From positions 1 to 23,032 of the forward strand of contig CANPDS010000006.1 of the NCBI GenBank assembly GCA_947573015.1: a stretch of DNA of 23,032 bases, read 5' to 3'. Position 1 is the first letter of the stretch. The number at the start of each line of letters is the position of its first letter. Origin of the DNA: an uncultured Muribaculum sp. Lineage in GTDB: Bacteria > Bacteroidota > Bacteroidia > Bacteroidales > Muribaculaceae. The notes beneath the pieces were generated by a model that was not told where the DNA came from, made no database searches, and saw only the letters and a program-made list of their open reading frames with translations. Made by a program: the position numbers and the translations under genes. This document shows, piece by piece, positions 7,590 through 16,017 of the stretch.

Positions 7590-8911
7590 CGGCGGTTGGC
7601 TTGACGGTAGGCATCGGCGGCATCGGCAGGGACGGGAGTTACGCCATCGTAGGTAAGTGAGACGCACGGAGTACCATTGGCATCGACTGGTGTCCCCTGT
7701 AATTCAATCTCTGATGCGATGCAGTCGGGATTGAAATCGGCAGTAGAGTTGTTGGTGTCTTTCAGCACGGGTATGCCGTTGTCGTTGATGTGCAACACCT
7801 TGCGCCGTACCGAATGGAAATAGCGTGTCTTGTCCTTGTCGATGGTGCCGCAGTGAGTCCATCCGCTGTCGAGCGAAGGATCGACCACGTTCCATGCATA
7901 TTTGGCTGCTACCGAGCAGCATACGGCATCGACTACCCATTCATTCGGAAGCCGGAATGATGATGCTTCCATCGGGAACACGCCTGCCTCGGATATTATA
8001 TCGTAATTGTAGGTATAGAGATAGTCGCGCAGATATGTCTCGCTGTCAACGGGGATACGCGCTATGCCGTAGGCCTTGAAGCCACGGTTGTGGAGCACGA
8101 AGAATGAGAGTGTGTAGCAATACCACTTGTCGAGGTTGGGTACGAGGGGTGAGTCGATGTCGAGGTTGTTGGGCTTAGTGGATATGTCGTACCATTCGAA
8201 GTCGGCGATGGAGAGGTCGAATGAATTGGGATTGATAGTGCGATGATCGATACCTGTGTCGGCGAGCAGGAAATATTCTCCGGGCTGTACCGGATGATCG
8301 GTGCCTGATCCGGGTACGGTGTAGATGGCCTGTATGGTTACGGCTTCGCTCATGATGTCGGGAGTGTAGTTGTACTTGTCGGAAGTGACAAATTTAGATT
8401 CCCAGAAAGTGATACCGTCGGCGTAGATCACATGGTCGGTATTGTTGTAAATTTTTACATAGTCATCGCCAGAGTATTGGTTGCCTGAACTCTGTAGTGG
8501 GCCAGAGAAGAATACCTCGGCAATGATAAGGTCGTCGGCAACACGGTTGTTGTAGGCCTGCATGACGATGTTGACAGGATTTGAGCCGGATGGAATCACT
8601 ACAGAACGGCGTGATGCTTTCATTTGAGTGACGGTACCGGATGTCGATGTCACCTCTGACGTATAGTCGATGTCGTAGAATCCTGGTATGACCGATATGT
8701 CGTCGCCTTCGAGCCATTCAGAGATCTGACCGGAGGATATGTTTTTGAACGTGAATGTGCCACGGGCAATTGTGGCATCCGGCTCAAGATCGGCCGGGCG
8801 GTCGATTGTGATAATTATAGGAGTCGATTCGACAGCTCCGGAGAGAGTGTCGTCGCCACAGGAACATAGTAGAGTGACAAACGGAATAAGATACAGAAGT
8901 ATTCGTTTCAT
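7586..8911 (-). CDS. DUF4876-like lipoprotein partner of the TonB receptor
   Basis: A 441-residue lipoprotein: the signal peptide ends LCSC, with Cys18 as lipidation site, followed by GDD. Residues about 30-120 look like an immunoglobulin- or carboxypeptidase-regulatory-like sandwich (IDRPADLEPDATIARGTFTFKN). From about 130 the phrase DDLIIAEVFFSG...DDYVKIYNN is reminiscent of lamin-tail-like surface domains and of the family I know as DUF4876. In Bacteroidetes such lipoproteins sit next to TonB receptors; a lipid-anchored substrate-capture role is inferred, not shown. It lies 79 bp after the receptor stop and overlaps the barrel gene by 4 bp. It is not a SusD homologue: it lacks the TPR-rich helical character and the length expected of SusD. 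Family assignment is from memory of sequence style and context. Confidence 0.75.
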   Translation of the reverse strand: MKRILLYLIPFVTLLCSCGDDTLSGAVESTPIIITIDRPADLEPDATIARGTFTFKNISSGQISEWLEGDDISVIPGFYDIDYTSEVTSTSGTVTQMKASRRSVVIPSGSNPVNIVMQAYNNRVADDLIIAEVFFSGPLQSSGNQYSGDDYVKIYNNTDHVIYADGITFWESKFVTSDKYNYTPDIMSEAVTIQAIYTVPGSGTDHPVQPGEYFLLADTGIDHRTINPNSFDLSIADFEWYDISTKPNNLDIDSPLVPNLDKWYCYTLSFFVLHNRGFKAYGIARIPVDSETYLRDYLYTYNYDIISEAGVFPMEASSFRLPNEWVVDAVCCSVAAKYAWNVVDPSLDSGWTHCGTIDKDKTRYFHSVRRKVLHINDNGIPVLKDTNNSTADFNPDCIASEIELQGTPVDANGTPCVSLTYDGVTPVPADAADAYRQANRR

Positions 8912-8990
8912 TTATGGAATTGAATGGTTATGCGTTGTGATTATTATGAAAACTGATGTGACATTCTCAATAAGTTTAAATCAGTTCTAT

Positions 8991-11783
8991 TTATATCTTG
9001 AAGTTTAGCTCCATGCCGAAGTAGGGGTCGGAGGAGCGGCGCACAAGTATGCCGTTGGAGTAGTAGCTGGGTAGATGATCGAAAAGACGGTTGACGAAAA
9101 CCGCTACATTGAGGTAGCGCCCTATACTTTTTGTCGCTTTCAGGTTGACATAGATCGCTCGCGGAATGCGGAAAGTCTTGTAGGTGTCTTCATTGTAGTG
9201 TTTGATGAGGAACTGCAAGGTAGGGTCGGCGGCATCGGCTTCGGTATATGGATGTAGCTCGCCGTCAGCTGCCGAGAGATAGCTTACCGGTACGCCGTTC
9301 TGTCGCAGGCGCGTTGATTTAGTCCACCACATGCATTGAATGGAAGTGGTGAAGATGAGTCCCCAGCGTGGTATCTGGGTGTCGAACATGAAGTTGGTGT
9401 TGAACTGTTCGTTGACACGTCCGTCGCGATAGTCGTAAAGGCCTACAAACATATCGCTGACTGCTGTCTGCCCCACAACATCGGATACTGTGGCATATAG
9501 CATCTGAGAGTTGGAGTAGGTGGATCGGAACCAAGCGCCGGTCACGGTAAGGGCGGTGGCTATGTAGGGTAATCGCATTGTGTTGAGTTGGAATTCGATA
9601 CCCTCTTTGTCAATGCTTGTGCCGTTTGACGCGCGTCGGAATCCGTCGAGCACGGTCACATCCTCGTAGGGAATCATATCGAGCGACGGGGGACCGGAGA
9701 GTGTTGATGCATCGATTGCCGATGCATCATATTTGCGATAGGAATACGGCGCATAAAACGATGAATAGCGGAATCCGTCGTTCATCTTCTCGCGGAAATA
9801 TGTCACAGACATTCTGTTGCCCTGCATCTCTGCTCCGAAGCGTACTTCCCACTTATGGTTGCGTGAGGGGTGCAGTGCATAGTTGGTGGCATCGTCGATG
9901 TAGGTGCGCAGATTCACGCGGCTGTTTTCTTTCGGATTGGCTACGTCGTAATAGTTGAGCTGCACGAAGTCGTTGTAGGCTTGCTGTGGGAACAGGTAGT
10001 CGACGGTGGGCATTTTGGTGGTAAGTCCCCATCCGCCGGCAATGAGCAGACGTAGGTCGCGTTCGCCAATGTGTATAGCAGGGAAATTCCATACTGCATT
10101 GGCTCGCGGATCGAGGTATATCTTTCCGTTGAGGTCATATCTGGCGTCAAGTCCAACGAGCGAGATAGAGCGTACACCGGCCTGCACTTCCAGGCTGTTT
10201 GCACCGATTGGGAGTGTGGCTCGTTCTTCAATGAATGAAGATACCACCTGAAGAGCCGGGATGTCGCTGTAGGCGCGGGGGCGTGATGTCCATGATGCCG
10301 ACAGTGGGCGGGTGAGGTCGTAGACTTGTCCGCGACCATAATTTTTTGAAAATGTGTATTCAGCACCGATTTTCCAGTCGTTCGATACTTTTCCAAATGG
10401 CAGGGAGCCGTTGGCACGGGCCTTGACGAATATATTTACCGGCTTACCTTCGCTGATATAGTCGGCGATGTACTCGCCAAGCAGATACTGGCCGTCGCTC
10501 ACCCCTTCTGACATGGAGGTGGGCGCTACGGATGCACGTTGTGGCGCTACTTGCTTGCGACGTGTCAGCTTATCGTTCTGGAAGCTTGCCGATGCATTGA
10601 TAAGCGCCCCTTTGAGCAGTGAAGAGTGGGGGAAATTGATTGAGAAATCGGAGGTAATGGCTGTGCGGCGATATTCCGATTTAAATTCATCGACTTTGCG
10701 GTAGGTCAGGTCGGGATCGGTCTTGGCATTGTCGAACGAACCGGTGAAGTCGCCACCGAAAGAAAATGATGTGACTGTGGAGGGTCGAAGCCAACGCATG
10801 CTCAGACGCGCAGATGCTGTAAGACGTTTGTAGTTTTCGAGAGAGTTGCGCGGATCGCTCTTTGAATCGAGCCAGCCGAGGTCGGCGTTGATCACATGTT
10901 CATGGCCGGAAATGCCGAAGCCTTTGCCTACGTAGAATAGCTTGCTGTACTCATCGGCTTTGAAGCGGGCGTTCAAGGGAGTGGAGCGGCGGATACGTTT
11001 TATGTTGACCAATCCTGATGTGAGGTTGCCATATTCTGCCGACGGGATTCCCCGCACGATTTCCACCGATTCGATGTTGTCGGTGGCTATCGTACGCATG
11101 TCTACCCCTCGGTTGGTGACGTTGCGTGAATAGTCGGGCGATGTGGCATCGGAAGTCGTACCTATTGTCTGAAGGTTGGCATCGCCGCTGATCGGTGCGC
11201 CATCGACCATGAACAGGGTGCCGAGAGATGTTATGGCATAGTCGGGATTGGTCACATCGCCTCCGGTGGCACCTTTCACACCGGTCTCGCGCAAAGCTAT
11301 GGAGTTGACCGACGACATGTTGGGATCTTTCGACATGCCGCCTGGCAGAAGTTCGAGCAGATCGGTGAAGCTTGTAGGTTGCAGATGAGCCATGGCGTCG
11401 CGTCCGATACGTGAAGAACTGGTGATGCCGGCCGACTCCTTCGCCGTTACAGTAACCTCGCCGAGAGCAATGCCTGAAGATGTAAGCTTTAGTTTGAGGG
11501 CTGTGTTGCCGGAGAGTTTCACTATGCGCTTCAGGGGCTTGCATCCTATGTATGTTACAGATAGAGTGTATGTGCCCTCTGGAAGAGTGAAAGAGAAGTG
11601 GCCGTCGGTATCTGTTGCCACGATATGGCTCCCCGGATTTACGGATACAGATGCACCGGGAAGTGTCGCGCCATCACTGCTGTCGGTCACGGTGCCTGAA
11701 AGATAATAATTGGCGGCGTTTACATCTGGCGCAATAAGAAGAAATGAGATAATCCCCAGAATGGTATGGAGCAATAACTTCAT
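8991..11783 (-). CDS. TonB-dependent outer-membrane receptor without a SusD partner
   Basis: A 930-residue receptor. Signal peptide about 1-23; carboxypeptidase-regulatory-like domain about 26-103 (GTVTDSSDGATLPGASVSV, DGHFSFTLPEGTYTLSVTYIGC); TonB-box-like EVTVTA at 109-114; plug domain about 118-265, including FMVDGAPISGDAN and ESVEIVRGIPSAEYGNLTSGLVNIK; then a long beta-barrel ending YFGMELNFKI. Such receptors import scarce substrates using TonB-transmitted energy. The neighbour is a DUF4876-like lipoprotein, not SusD, so classical SusCD glycan uptake is unlikely. The operon then runs through a barrel protein to an M16 protease, suggesting a peptide, protein or metal-carrier substrate (inference). 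Its promoter, GGTATTTG...TAACTTTG, faces away from that of the secreted-protein gene at 11955. Confidence 0.92.
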   Translation of the reverse strand: MKLLLHTILGIISFLLIAPDVNAANYYLSGTVTDSSDGATLPGASVSVNPGSHIVATDTDGHFSFTLPEGTYTLSVTYIGCKPLKRIVKLSGNTALKLKLTSSGIALGEVTVTAKESAGITSSSRIGRDAMAHLQPTSFTDLLELLPGGMSKDPNMSSVNSIALRETGVKGATGGDVTNPDYAITSLGTLFMVDGAPISGDANLQTIGTTSDATSPDYSRNVTNRGVDMRTIATDNIESVEIVRGIPSAEYGNLTSGLVNIKRIRRSTPLNARFKADEYSKLFYVGKGFGISGHEHVINADLGWLDSKSDPRNSLENYKRLTASARLSMRWLRPSTVTSFSFGGDFTGSFDNAKTDPDLTYRKVDEFKSEYRRTAITSDFSINFPHSSLLKGALINASASFQNDKLTRRKQVAPQRASVAPTSMSEGVSDGQYLLGEYIADYISEGKPVNIFVKARANGSLPFGKVSNDWKIGAEYTFSKNYGRGQVYDLTRPLSASWTSRPRAYSDIPALQVVSSFIEERATLPIGANSLEVQAGVRSISLVGLDARYDLNGKIYLDPRANAVWNFPAIHIGERDLRLLIAGGWGLTTKMPTVDYLFPQQAYNDFVQLNYYDVANPKENSRVNLRTYIDDATNYALHPSRNHKWEVRFGAEMQGNRMSVTYFREKMNDGFRYSSFYAPYSYRKYDASAIDASTLSGPPSLDMIPYEDVTVLDGFRRASNGTSIDKEGIEFQLNTMRLPYIATALTVTGAWFRSTYSNSQMLYATVSDVVGQTAVSDMFVGLYDYRDGRVNEQFNTNFMFDTQIPRWGLIFTTSIQCMWWTKSTRLRQNGVPVSYLSAADGELHPYTEADAADPTLQFLIKHYNEDTYKTFRIPRAIYVNLKATKSIGRYLNVAVFVNRLFDHLPSYYSNGILVRRSSDPYFGMELNFKI

Positions 11784-11802
11784 AGGCTGATTTTTATGGA
11801 TA

Positions 11803-11837
11803 CAAAGTTAATTACGCGCGTGCGAATGGCAAATACC
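11803..11837 (-). promoter_or_regulatory. Promoter of the TonB receptor operon
   Basis: Read on the minus strand: GGTATTT (11837-11831) with the next base G completing TTTG, then TAACTTTG (11810-11803). This gives TTTG-N19-TAACTTTG, an exact Bacteroidetes promoter. AATTAC lies 9 bases upstream of GGTATTT, at the same place as in the divergent gene's promoter. The leader to the ATG at 11783 is short, about 13 bases from the expected start site. Confidence 0.7.
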
Positions 11838-11846
11838 GAAAAGTGG

Positions 11847-11879
11847 GTAATTATGTCGATTCCCAGACATGAAAATTAC
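11847..11879. promoter_or_regulatory. Dyad between the divergent promoters, candidate shared operator
   Basis: GTAATT (11847-11852) and ATGTC (11853-11857) are mirrored by GACAT (11866-11870) and AATTAC (11874-11879), with a 3-base offset in the right arm. The axis lies near 11862, roughly midway between the two divergent -33 boxes. A dimeric activator or repressor bound here could control both directions. Confidence 0.5.
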
Positions 11880-11923
11880 TTAAAATATGGTATTTCATGG
11901 CCAAAATCGCTATTCTAACTTTG
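11866..11923 (+). promoter_or_regulatory. Promoter of the first secreted propeller-like gene
   Basis: GGTATTT (11889-11895), exactly 20 bases, then TAACTTTG (11916-11923). The 30 bases 11866-11895 match 26 of 30 positions with 13875-13904, upstream of the paralogous gene, while the 20-base spacers between the boxes differ. Conservation limited to the upstream block points to a functional binding site and not to a recent duplication. Confidence 0.7.
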
Positions 11924-11954
11924 CATCCGTAAATCAAAATCAACATTATCAAGT

Positions 11955-13769
11955 ATGAAAAAATCTACTCTTTTAGTTGCATTAGCGATGCTTTGTGGAC
12001 TGAATATGGCAGCCGCTGATGGTGATTCGCAATGGGTAAATTACCTTGATGGGCCCACTGCAAGTGGGGTGTGTCCTCTTAAGGTTGCCTATGATGCCAA
12101 TAGTGTGTATTGGCTGTCTACAGCCGGTACCGCTGATGGAAACCAGACAATAACCTACAATGGCGAGACGCTGTTTGAAGGATCGAAGTCAACCACCACT
12201 TCTGCCAACCATAATGTGTGTCTGATAAAACTCAACAAGGCAGGTGAGAAACTCTATACTGTCTACAGCAACAGTGGTGAGACGTGGACCAATCAGAATG
12301 GTGTGGTACCGACTTCCGACGGAGGTGCTGTTATTGCGCTCCGTATGCGTCATGCTTTAGGATATGAGTCGGAGCCTATCAACTTTGTTGATGCCAAAGG
12401 GAATAACTATGCTATTGATTGGGAGTGCAATGAGGAAGAGGGCCGCTACAATGCCCTTATCGTTCTGAAGCTTGATAGCGAGGGTGTGATAGAGTGGGAC
12501 CGTTTCATTGATATGGAACGTCTTGAGGTAAACGACCAGAAGGCTCCGGTAGCATCTGTCGATCTGCTCAGTGTGGTTGGCGATAATGAGGGGAACATAT
12601 ATCTCGGTGGCCGCTATGTGATGCCTATGCATTTCCCGAAAGCCGATGGAACTGAGGTTGTTATCACTCCCGACAATATGAATAACTATAACGGTGACTT
12701 CACGCAGTACGACAATGGTGACCTTTTCCTTGTCAAACTCGACAGCGATGGCTATTTTGTTAAGAATGTGGCCAACAAAGGTATTCTGTTGAAGGGTTCA
12801 GTGCAGTCGATGGTATGGTCGGATGGAGCGCTTTACACTCTGTCGTTCATGAAAGGTGCCGAGGGTGAGACTGTGGAATTTGGCGGTTTCAGTCTTTCTC
12901 CGCTCCCAAATGTATATAATCTTGTTCTTTCAAAGTTTGACAGCGATCTGAATGCGGAATGGATGTCGATATACACAGGAGAGCGGGATACCAAATACAG
13001 TGCCAATGTGATTCAGAATACATCAATATTCAAGGCCGGAGACAATTTGTGGATCGGCGGTATGGGCAACGGCATATTCAAGGATCCTGTCAGCGGTGTA
13101 TCTGTTACATCGAATAACAAATCAAGAGAAGGTTACTTATTCAAGGCTTCTGCCAAAAATGGACAGCTTGTAGCCGCTAATACATCAAGTTCGTATATGA
13201 CAAAGACAGGTATTGTCGGTTACTTCGGTGCTATTCAGAATCCTTCAGGCAGCGGGGATGTCTATACTTATGGTTACGATTGGAATATGGCTGCGCAGGC
13301 TCCATTCTTTTTGCGTGCTTTTGATAGTAATTCGCTTGAATATAAGGAAGATGCATCATTCAATCTTATCACAGGCATGACTCTTGCCGTATTTGATCTG
13401 GCTTACGACCCCACAGAAGGTGTTGTATATTATACCGCCCGCTCTAAAGGCACTCCGGCTCCTGCCGGTCTTGAACCGTCGGAGAAAGCTGTAAACTGGA
13501 AGGGCTTTATCGGCAAGGCTATTCTACCGGAGAGCATGAAAGTTGCTACAAGCGCTATCGAGAGTGTAAGTGTATATGAAGGCATTGAGATCAGTGCAGT
13601 GGCAAATGGGCTGGCTGTTACCAACAACGGTGCTGATACGGAGCTCTCAGTATATGATGTCGCCGGCCGTCAGGTAGCTTCTGTGCCTGTAGCTTCTGCT
13701 TCAACTATAACCATCTGTTTGCCACGTGGCCTTTACATTGCCGGTGGCAGAAAGCTCTTGGTGAAGTAA
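11955..13769 (+). CDS. Secreted beta-propeller-like protein with a sorting-type C-terminal tail (paralogue 1)
   Basis: A 604-residue protein with a signal peptide (about 1-21, ending MAAA). The body contains recurring phrases of the SBBP/delta-60 propeller kind: CLIKLNKAGEKLYTVYS, PTSDGGAVIALR, LIVLKLDSEGVIEWDRFID, DNEGNIYLGGRYVMPM and LFLVKLDSDGYF, consistent with blades of an extracellular propeller. The last 65 or so residues (ELSVYDVAGRQVASV, then LPRGLYIAGGRKLLVK) resemble a Por_Secre_tail/type IX sorting domain. Whether this organism has type IX secretion cannot be seen here; a non-sorting Ig-like tail is the alternative. No enzyme motif is evident. It has its own promoter and terminator, and a paralogue follows 207 bp downstream. 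Confidence 0.85.
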   Translation: MKKSTLLVALAMLCGLNMAAADGDSQWVNYLDGPTASGVCPLKVAYDANSVYWLSTAGTADGNQTITYNGETLFEGSKSTTTSANHNVCLIKLNKAGEKLYTVYSNSGETWTNQNGVVPTSDGGAVIALRMRHALGYESEPINFVDAKGNNYAIDWECNEEEGRYNALIVLKLDSEGVIEWDRFIDMERLEVNDQKAPVASVDLLSVVGDNEGNIYLGGRYVMPMHFPKADGTEVVITPDNMNNYNGDFTQYDNGDLFLVKLDSDGYFVKNVANKGILLKGSVQSMVWSDGALYTLSFMKGAEGETVEFGGFSLSPLPNVYNLVLSKFDSDLNAEWMSIYTGERDTKYSANVIQNTSIFKAGDNLWIGGMGNGIFKDPVSGVSVTSNNKSREGYLFKASAKNGQLVAANTSSSYMTKTGIVGYFGAIQNPSGSGDVYTYGYDWNMAAQAPFFLRAFDSNSLEYKEDASFNLITGMTLAVFDLAYDPTEGVVYYTARSKGTPAPAGLEPSEKAVNWKGFIGKAILPESMKVATSAIESVSVYEGIEISAVANGLAVTNNGADTELSVYDVAGRQVASVPVASASTITICLPRGLYIAGGRKLLVK

Positions 13770-13799
13770 TCTGATTTTTAACTGTGTATTCAAAAAAAA

Positions 13800-13833
13800 T
13801 GTCCGGGGTGTGCATGCTCCGGACAATTTTTTT
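13800..13833 (+). terminator. Terminator between the two secreted paralogues
   Basis: TGTCCGG (13800-13806) and CCGGACA (13819-13825) form the stem, extended by a G/C pair across one mismatch. A run of seven T residues follows (13827-13833) and a run of eight A residues precedes it, so it could work in both directions. It separates the paralogues into two transcripts. Confidence 0.8.
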
Positions 13834-13874
13834 GTCATGGGATACCTACTTTTAATTAGCGAATGCCTGAAAAT

Positions 13875-13932
13875 GGGATGAAAAATACTTAAAACATGGT
13901 ATTTTTGATGATGTGGTGCGGACGTAACTTTG
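13875..13932 (+). promoter_or_regulatory. Promoter of the second secreted propeller-like gene
   Basis: GGTATTT (13898-13904), exactly 20 bases, then TAACTTTG (13925-13932). The upstream block 13875-13904 is near-identical to 11866-11895, including ACTTAAAA-y-ATGGTATTT. The leader to ATG 13977 is roughly 38 bases from the expected start site. Confidence 0.7.
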
Positions 13933-13976
13933 CACCTTGAATTCACATATTTTACACAGTTAAAAATCATTATTGC

Positions 13977-15779
13977 ATGAAGAAATTTACTCTGTTGTGT
14001 GCCGGCGTATCGTTGCTGGCATCAGTTTCTGCCAACGGCACAGCTCCAGCATATCAGTGGAATTATCTTATGGATACGCCTAATGCTCAGGATTCTCCCA
14101 GGGAAATTGTTATCTCTTCTGACGGTAAGGCCATATCACTTAGTCACTTCTCTTCAAATACAGCTACCACAGCGTTTAATTACGATGGCGAACTGATCGG
14201 CAACGGTCCGGCGGTATCATCGGAAAACCGTACCCCTGTCATCATTAAGCATAATGCCGACGGTAAGAAGATGTGGGCCGTATACGCTTCGTCAGGTTAT
14301 GGTGATACAAGTGATGCCTCGATCATCCCTACTTCTGACGGTGGTGTCGTGGCTCAGTTCAAGGTGCGCTCCTCGCAGGATGGCACCACCTGGTATGCTC
14401 CTGAGTTTGTAGATGCCTCAGGTGCACGCAACACACTTCCTGAATGGAATCTCAGCTGCTGGATATATCAGCAACTTCTCGTAAAGATCAATGGCGAGGG
14501 AAATATCGAGTGGATGCGCACTTTCGATATGGACCAGACTCCTGTCAACAATAAGGTAATGACCGACGGAGTGAATCCTTCAGGAGTATGTGTGGATGAA
14601 TCAGGTAATATATATGTCGGTGGATATATCCGCATGCCTATGATTGCCGAGGGTGTGAGCGCTTCGCATTATGTAGCCCTTCCCCGTAATATGGCCGGTT
14701 GGAGTGGCGACACTCAGGGTGATGCTCCGTCGTCAATCTACATAATGAAGCTCGACAAGGATGGTAACTATCTCGGTCGCACGGAAATGACATCGGAGAA
14801 TATCATATATGAGCGTCTGAAAGGCCTTACTTATGCCGACGGACAGCTCTATTTCGCCGCAATAGTGAAGCCGAAAGCCGGCGAAGAAGGCACTCTTGCA
14901 TCAGGAACGGCAACAGTCACATTGGCCGCTAATTCCGTAGCATGGGATAATCTGGTGGCTGGTGCTGTGAATACTTCGACAATGGAGTGCTCATGGCTTA
15001 CGGCGCTTAAGAGCTATGGCAATACAGCCGGTAAGGTGGTGCTTGGTGTAAGTGGTGTAGATGTGGCTGACGGGGCGCTATATGTGTATGGTGCTGTAAA
15101 CGGAGGTCTTGGTGCCGCTGGCTCTTCTGAGGCTGCTGTTAAGTCGAGCGCTGCACAGCTTCAGGCTATGGCAGTGAAGTTCTCGACTGCCGACGGAGCG
15201 TTTGATGGTGGTGTATGGAGTGAGGTTGCCAGCATCGGTGCGTATACAGCTCTTGTAAAGTATGATGGCAAGACCGGATTTTATGGGCATGTGATGATGG
15301 ATGCCAAGAAAGATGGCGAAGTATATCAGAAAGCCGGAACATACCTTGATTATGTGGATGAGAATACCTGGACAGTGAGCGAGCATAATTCACTAATCAA
15401 TGCTGCTTTATGTGCCCTCAGTGCCGCTGCTGTAAATCCGGTTGATGGCATGCTCTATTGTTTTGCCCGAAGCAATGCCGCCTTTTCTTTTGCTGGAACG
15501 GATGTTACCAGCGATAAGCCCACACAGTATGGCTCGGTATTCGCTTGTTTCTCTCTTGGCAGCACATCAGGAGTAGAGTCTGTTGCTGTTCAGAATGGCT
15601 TGCGTGTACGTGGCGAGGCTGGAGAGATTGTGATAGAAGCTGCCGAACCGACTGAAGTTGCAGTGACAAATGTTGCCGGTATGAATGTATACAATGCTAC
15701 TGTTGATGCCGGAGAGACCCGTGTGGCTCTTTCTGCAGGAGTCTATATGGTAGCCGATGCAAAGATATTGGTAAAGTAA
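13977..15779 (+). CDS. Secreted beta-propeller-like protein with a sorting-type C-terminal tail (paralogue 2)
   Basis: A 600-residue protein with a signal peptide (about 1-19, ending VSAN/G). It is collinear with the upstream gene product: WNYLMDTP against WVNYLDGP, PTSDGGVVAQ against PTSDGGAVIA, INGEGNIEWMRTFDMD against LDSEGVIEWDRFIDME, NIYVGGYIRMPM against NIYLGGRYVMPM, and YIMKLDKDGNYLG against FLVKLDSDGYFVK. The middle region has diverged strongly and is richer in Ala, Ser and Gly. The C-terminus (EVAVTNVAGMNVYNATV, then LSAGVYMVADAKILVK) again looks like a sorting-type tail. This is an old tandem duplication with its promoter block retained. The function is unknown; a surface-exposed or released binding protein is the simplest reading. 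A terminator follows. Confidence 0.85.
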   Translation: MKKFTLLCAGVSLLASVSANGTAPAYQWNYLMDTPNAQDSPREIVISSDGKAISLSHFSSNTATTAFNYDGELIGNGPAVSSENRTPVIIKHNADGKKMWAVYASSGYGDTSDASIIPTSDGGVVAQFKVRSSQDGTTWYAPEFVDASGARNTLPEWNLSCWIYQQLLVKINGEGNIEWMRTFDMDQTPVNNKVMTDGVNPSGVCVDESGNIYVGGYIRMPMIAEGVSASHYVALPRNMAGWSGDTQGDAPSSIYIMKLDKDGNYLGRTEMTSENIIYERLKGLTYADGQLYFAAIVKPKAGEEGTLASGTATVTLAANSVAWDNLVAGAVNTSTMECSWLTALKSYGNTAGKVVLGVSGVDVADGALYVYGAVNGGLGAAGSSEAAVKSSAAQLQAMAVKFSTADGAFDGGVWSEVASIGAYTALVKYDGKTGFYGHVMMDAKKDGEVYQKAGTYLDYVDENTWTVSEHNSLINAALCALSAAAVNPVDGMLYCFARSNAAFSFAGTDVTSDKPTQYGSVFACFSLGSTSGVESVAVQNGLRVRGEAGEIVIEAAEPTEVAVTNVAGMNVYNATVDAGETRVALSAGVYMVADAKILVK

Positions 15780-15815
15780 AAACTGGTTTCTAAGAAGCAG
15801 TTTCTAAAAAAATAG

Positions 15816-15863
15816 TATGGCCTGATTGAGTCCAGAAGGATTTAATCAGGCCATAATTATTTT
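15816..15863 (+). terminator. Terminator after the second secreted paralogue
   Basis: TATGGCCTGATT (15816-15827) and AATCAGGCCATA (15844-15855) are perfect 12-bp arms with a 16-base loop, followed by an AT-rich, T-containing tail (ATTATTTTAT). The remaining stretch to 16017 is between convergent genes and shows no supported gene. Confidence 0.8.
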
Positions 15864-16017
15864 ATCTTCAGACTATTATCTGGGAATTATCGGTGGATAT
15901 AAACGCTTGTTTCAGCAGGTCATGACGCCCCCAAGGCGTGTAAATACGGCATTGTTATTCAGTGTATTGTGGTTTATCGCTTGGTTGAGAAAATACTGTG
16001 TCGGTATGTGATGGGTA

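Noticed and set aside
7590..7667. Longer start for the barrel protein
   Set aside because: It would overlap the lipoprotein gene by 82 bp and place an Arg/Cys-rich stretch before a good signal peptide. ATG 7589 gives a standard ATGA overlap.
8991..11783. Reading the receptor locus as a SusCD-type polysaccharide utilisation locus
   Set aside because: The gene after the receptor is a DUF4876-like lipoprotein, not SusD, and no glycoside hydrolase is in the operon. The SGNH gene at 2341 is on the other strand behind its own terminator.
15826..16011. 61-codon plus-strand frame between convergent genes
   Set aside because: It starts inside the terminator stem of the preceding gene, has no signal or family-like pattern and no promoter.
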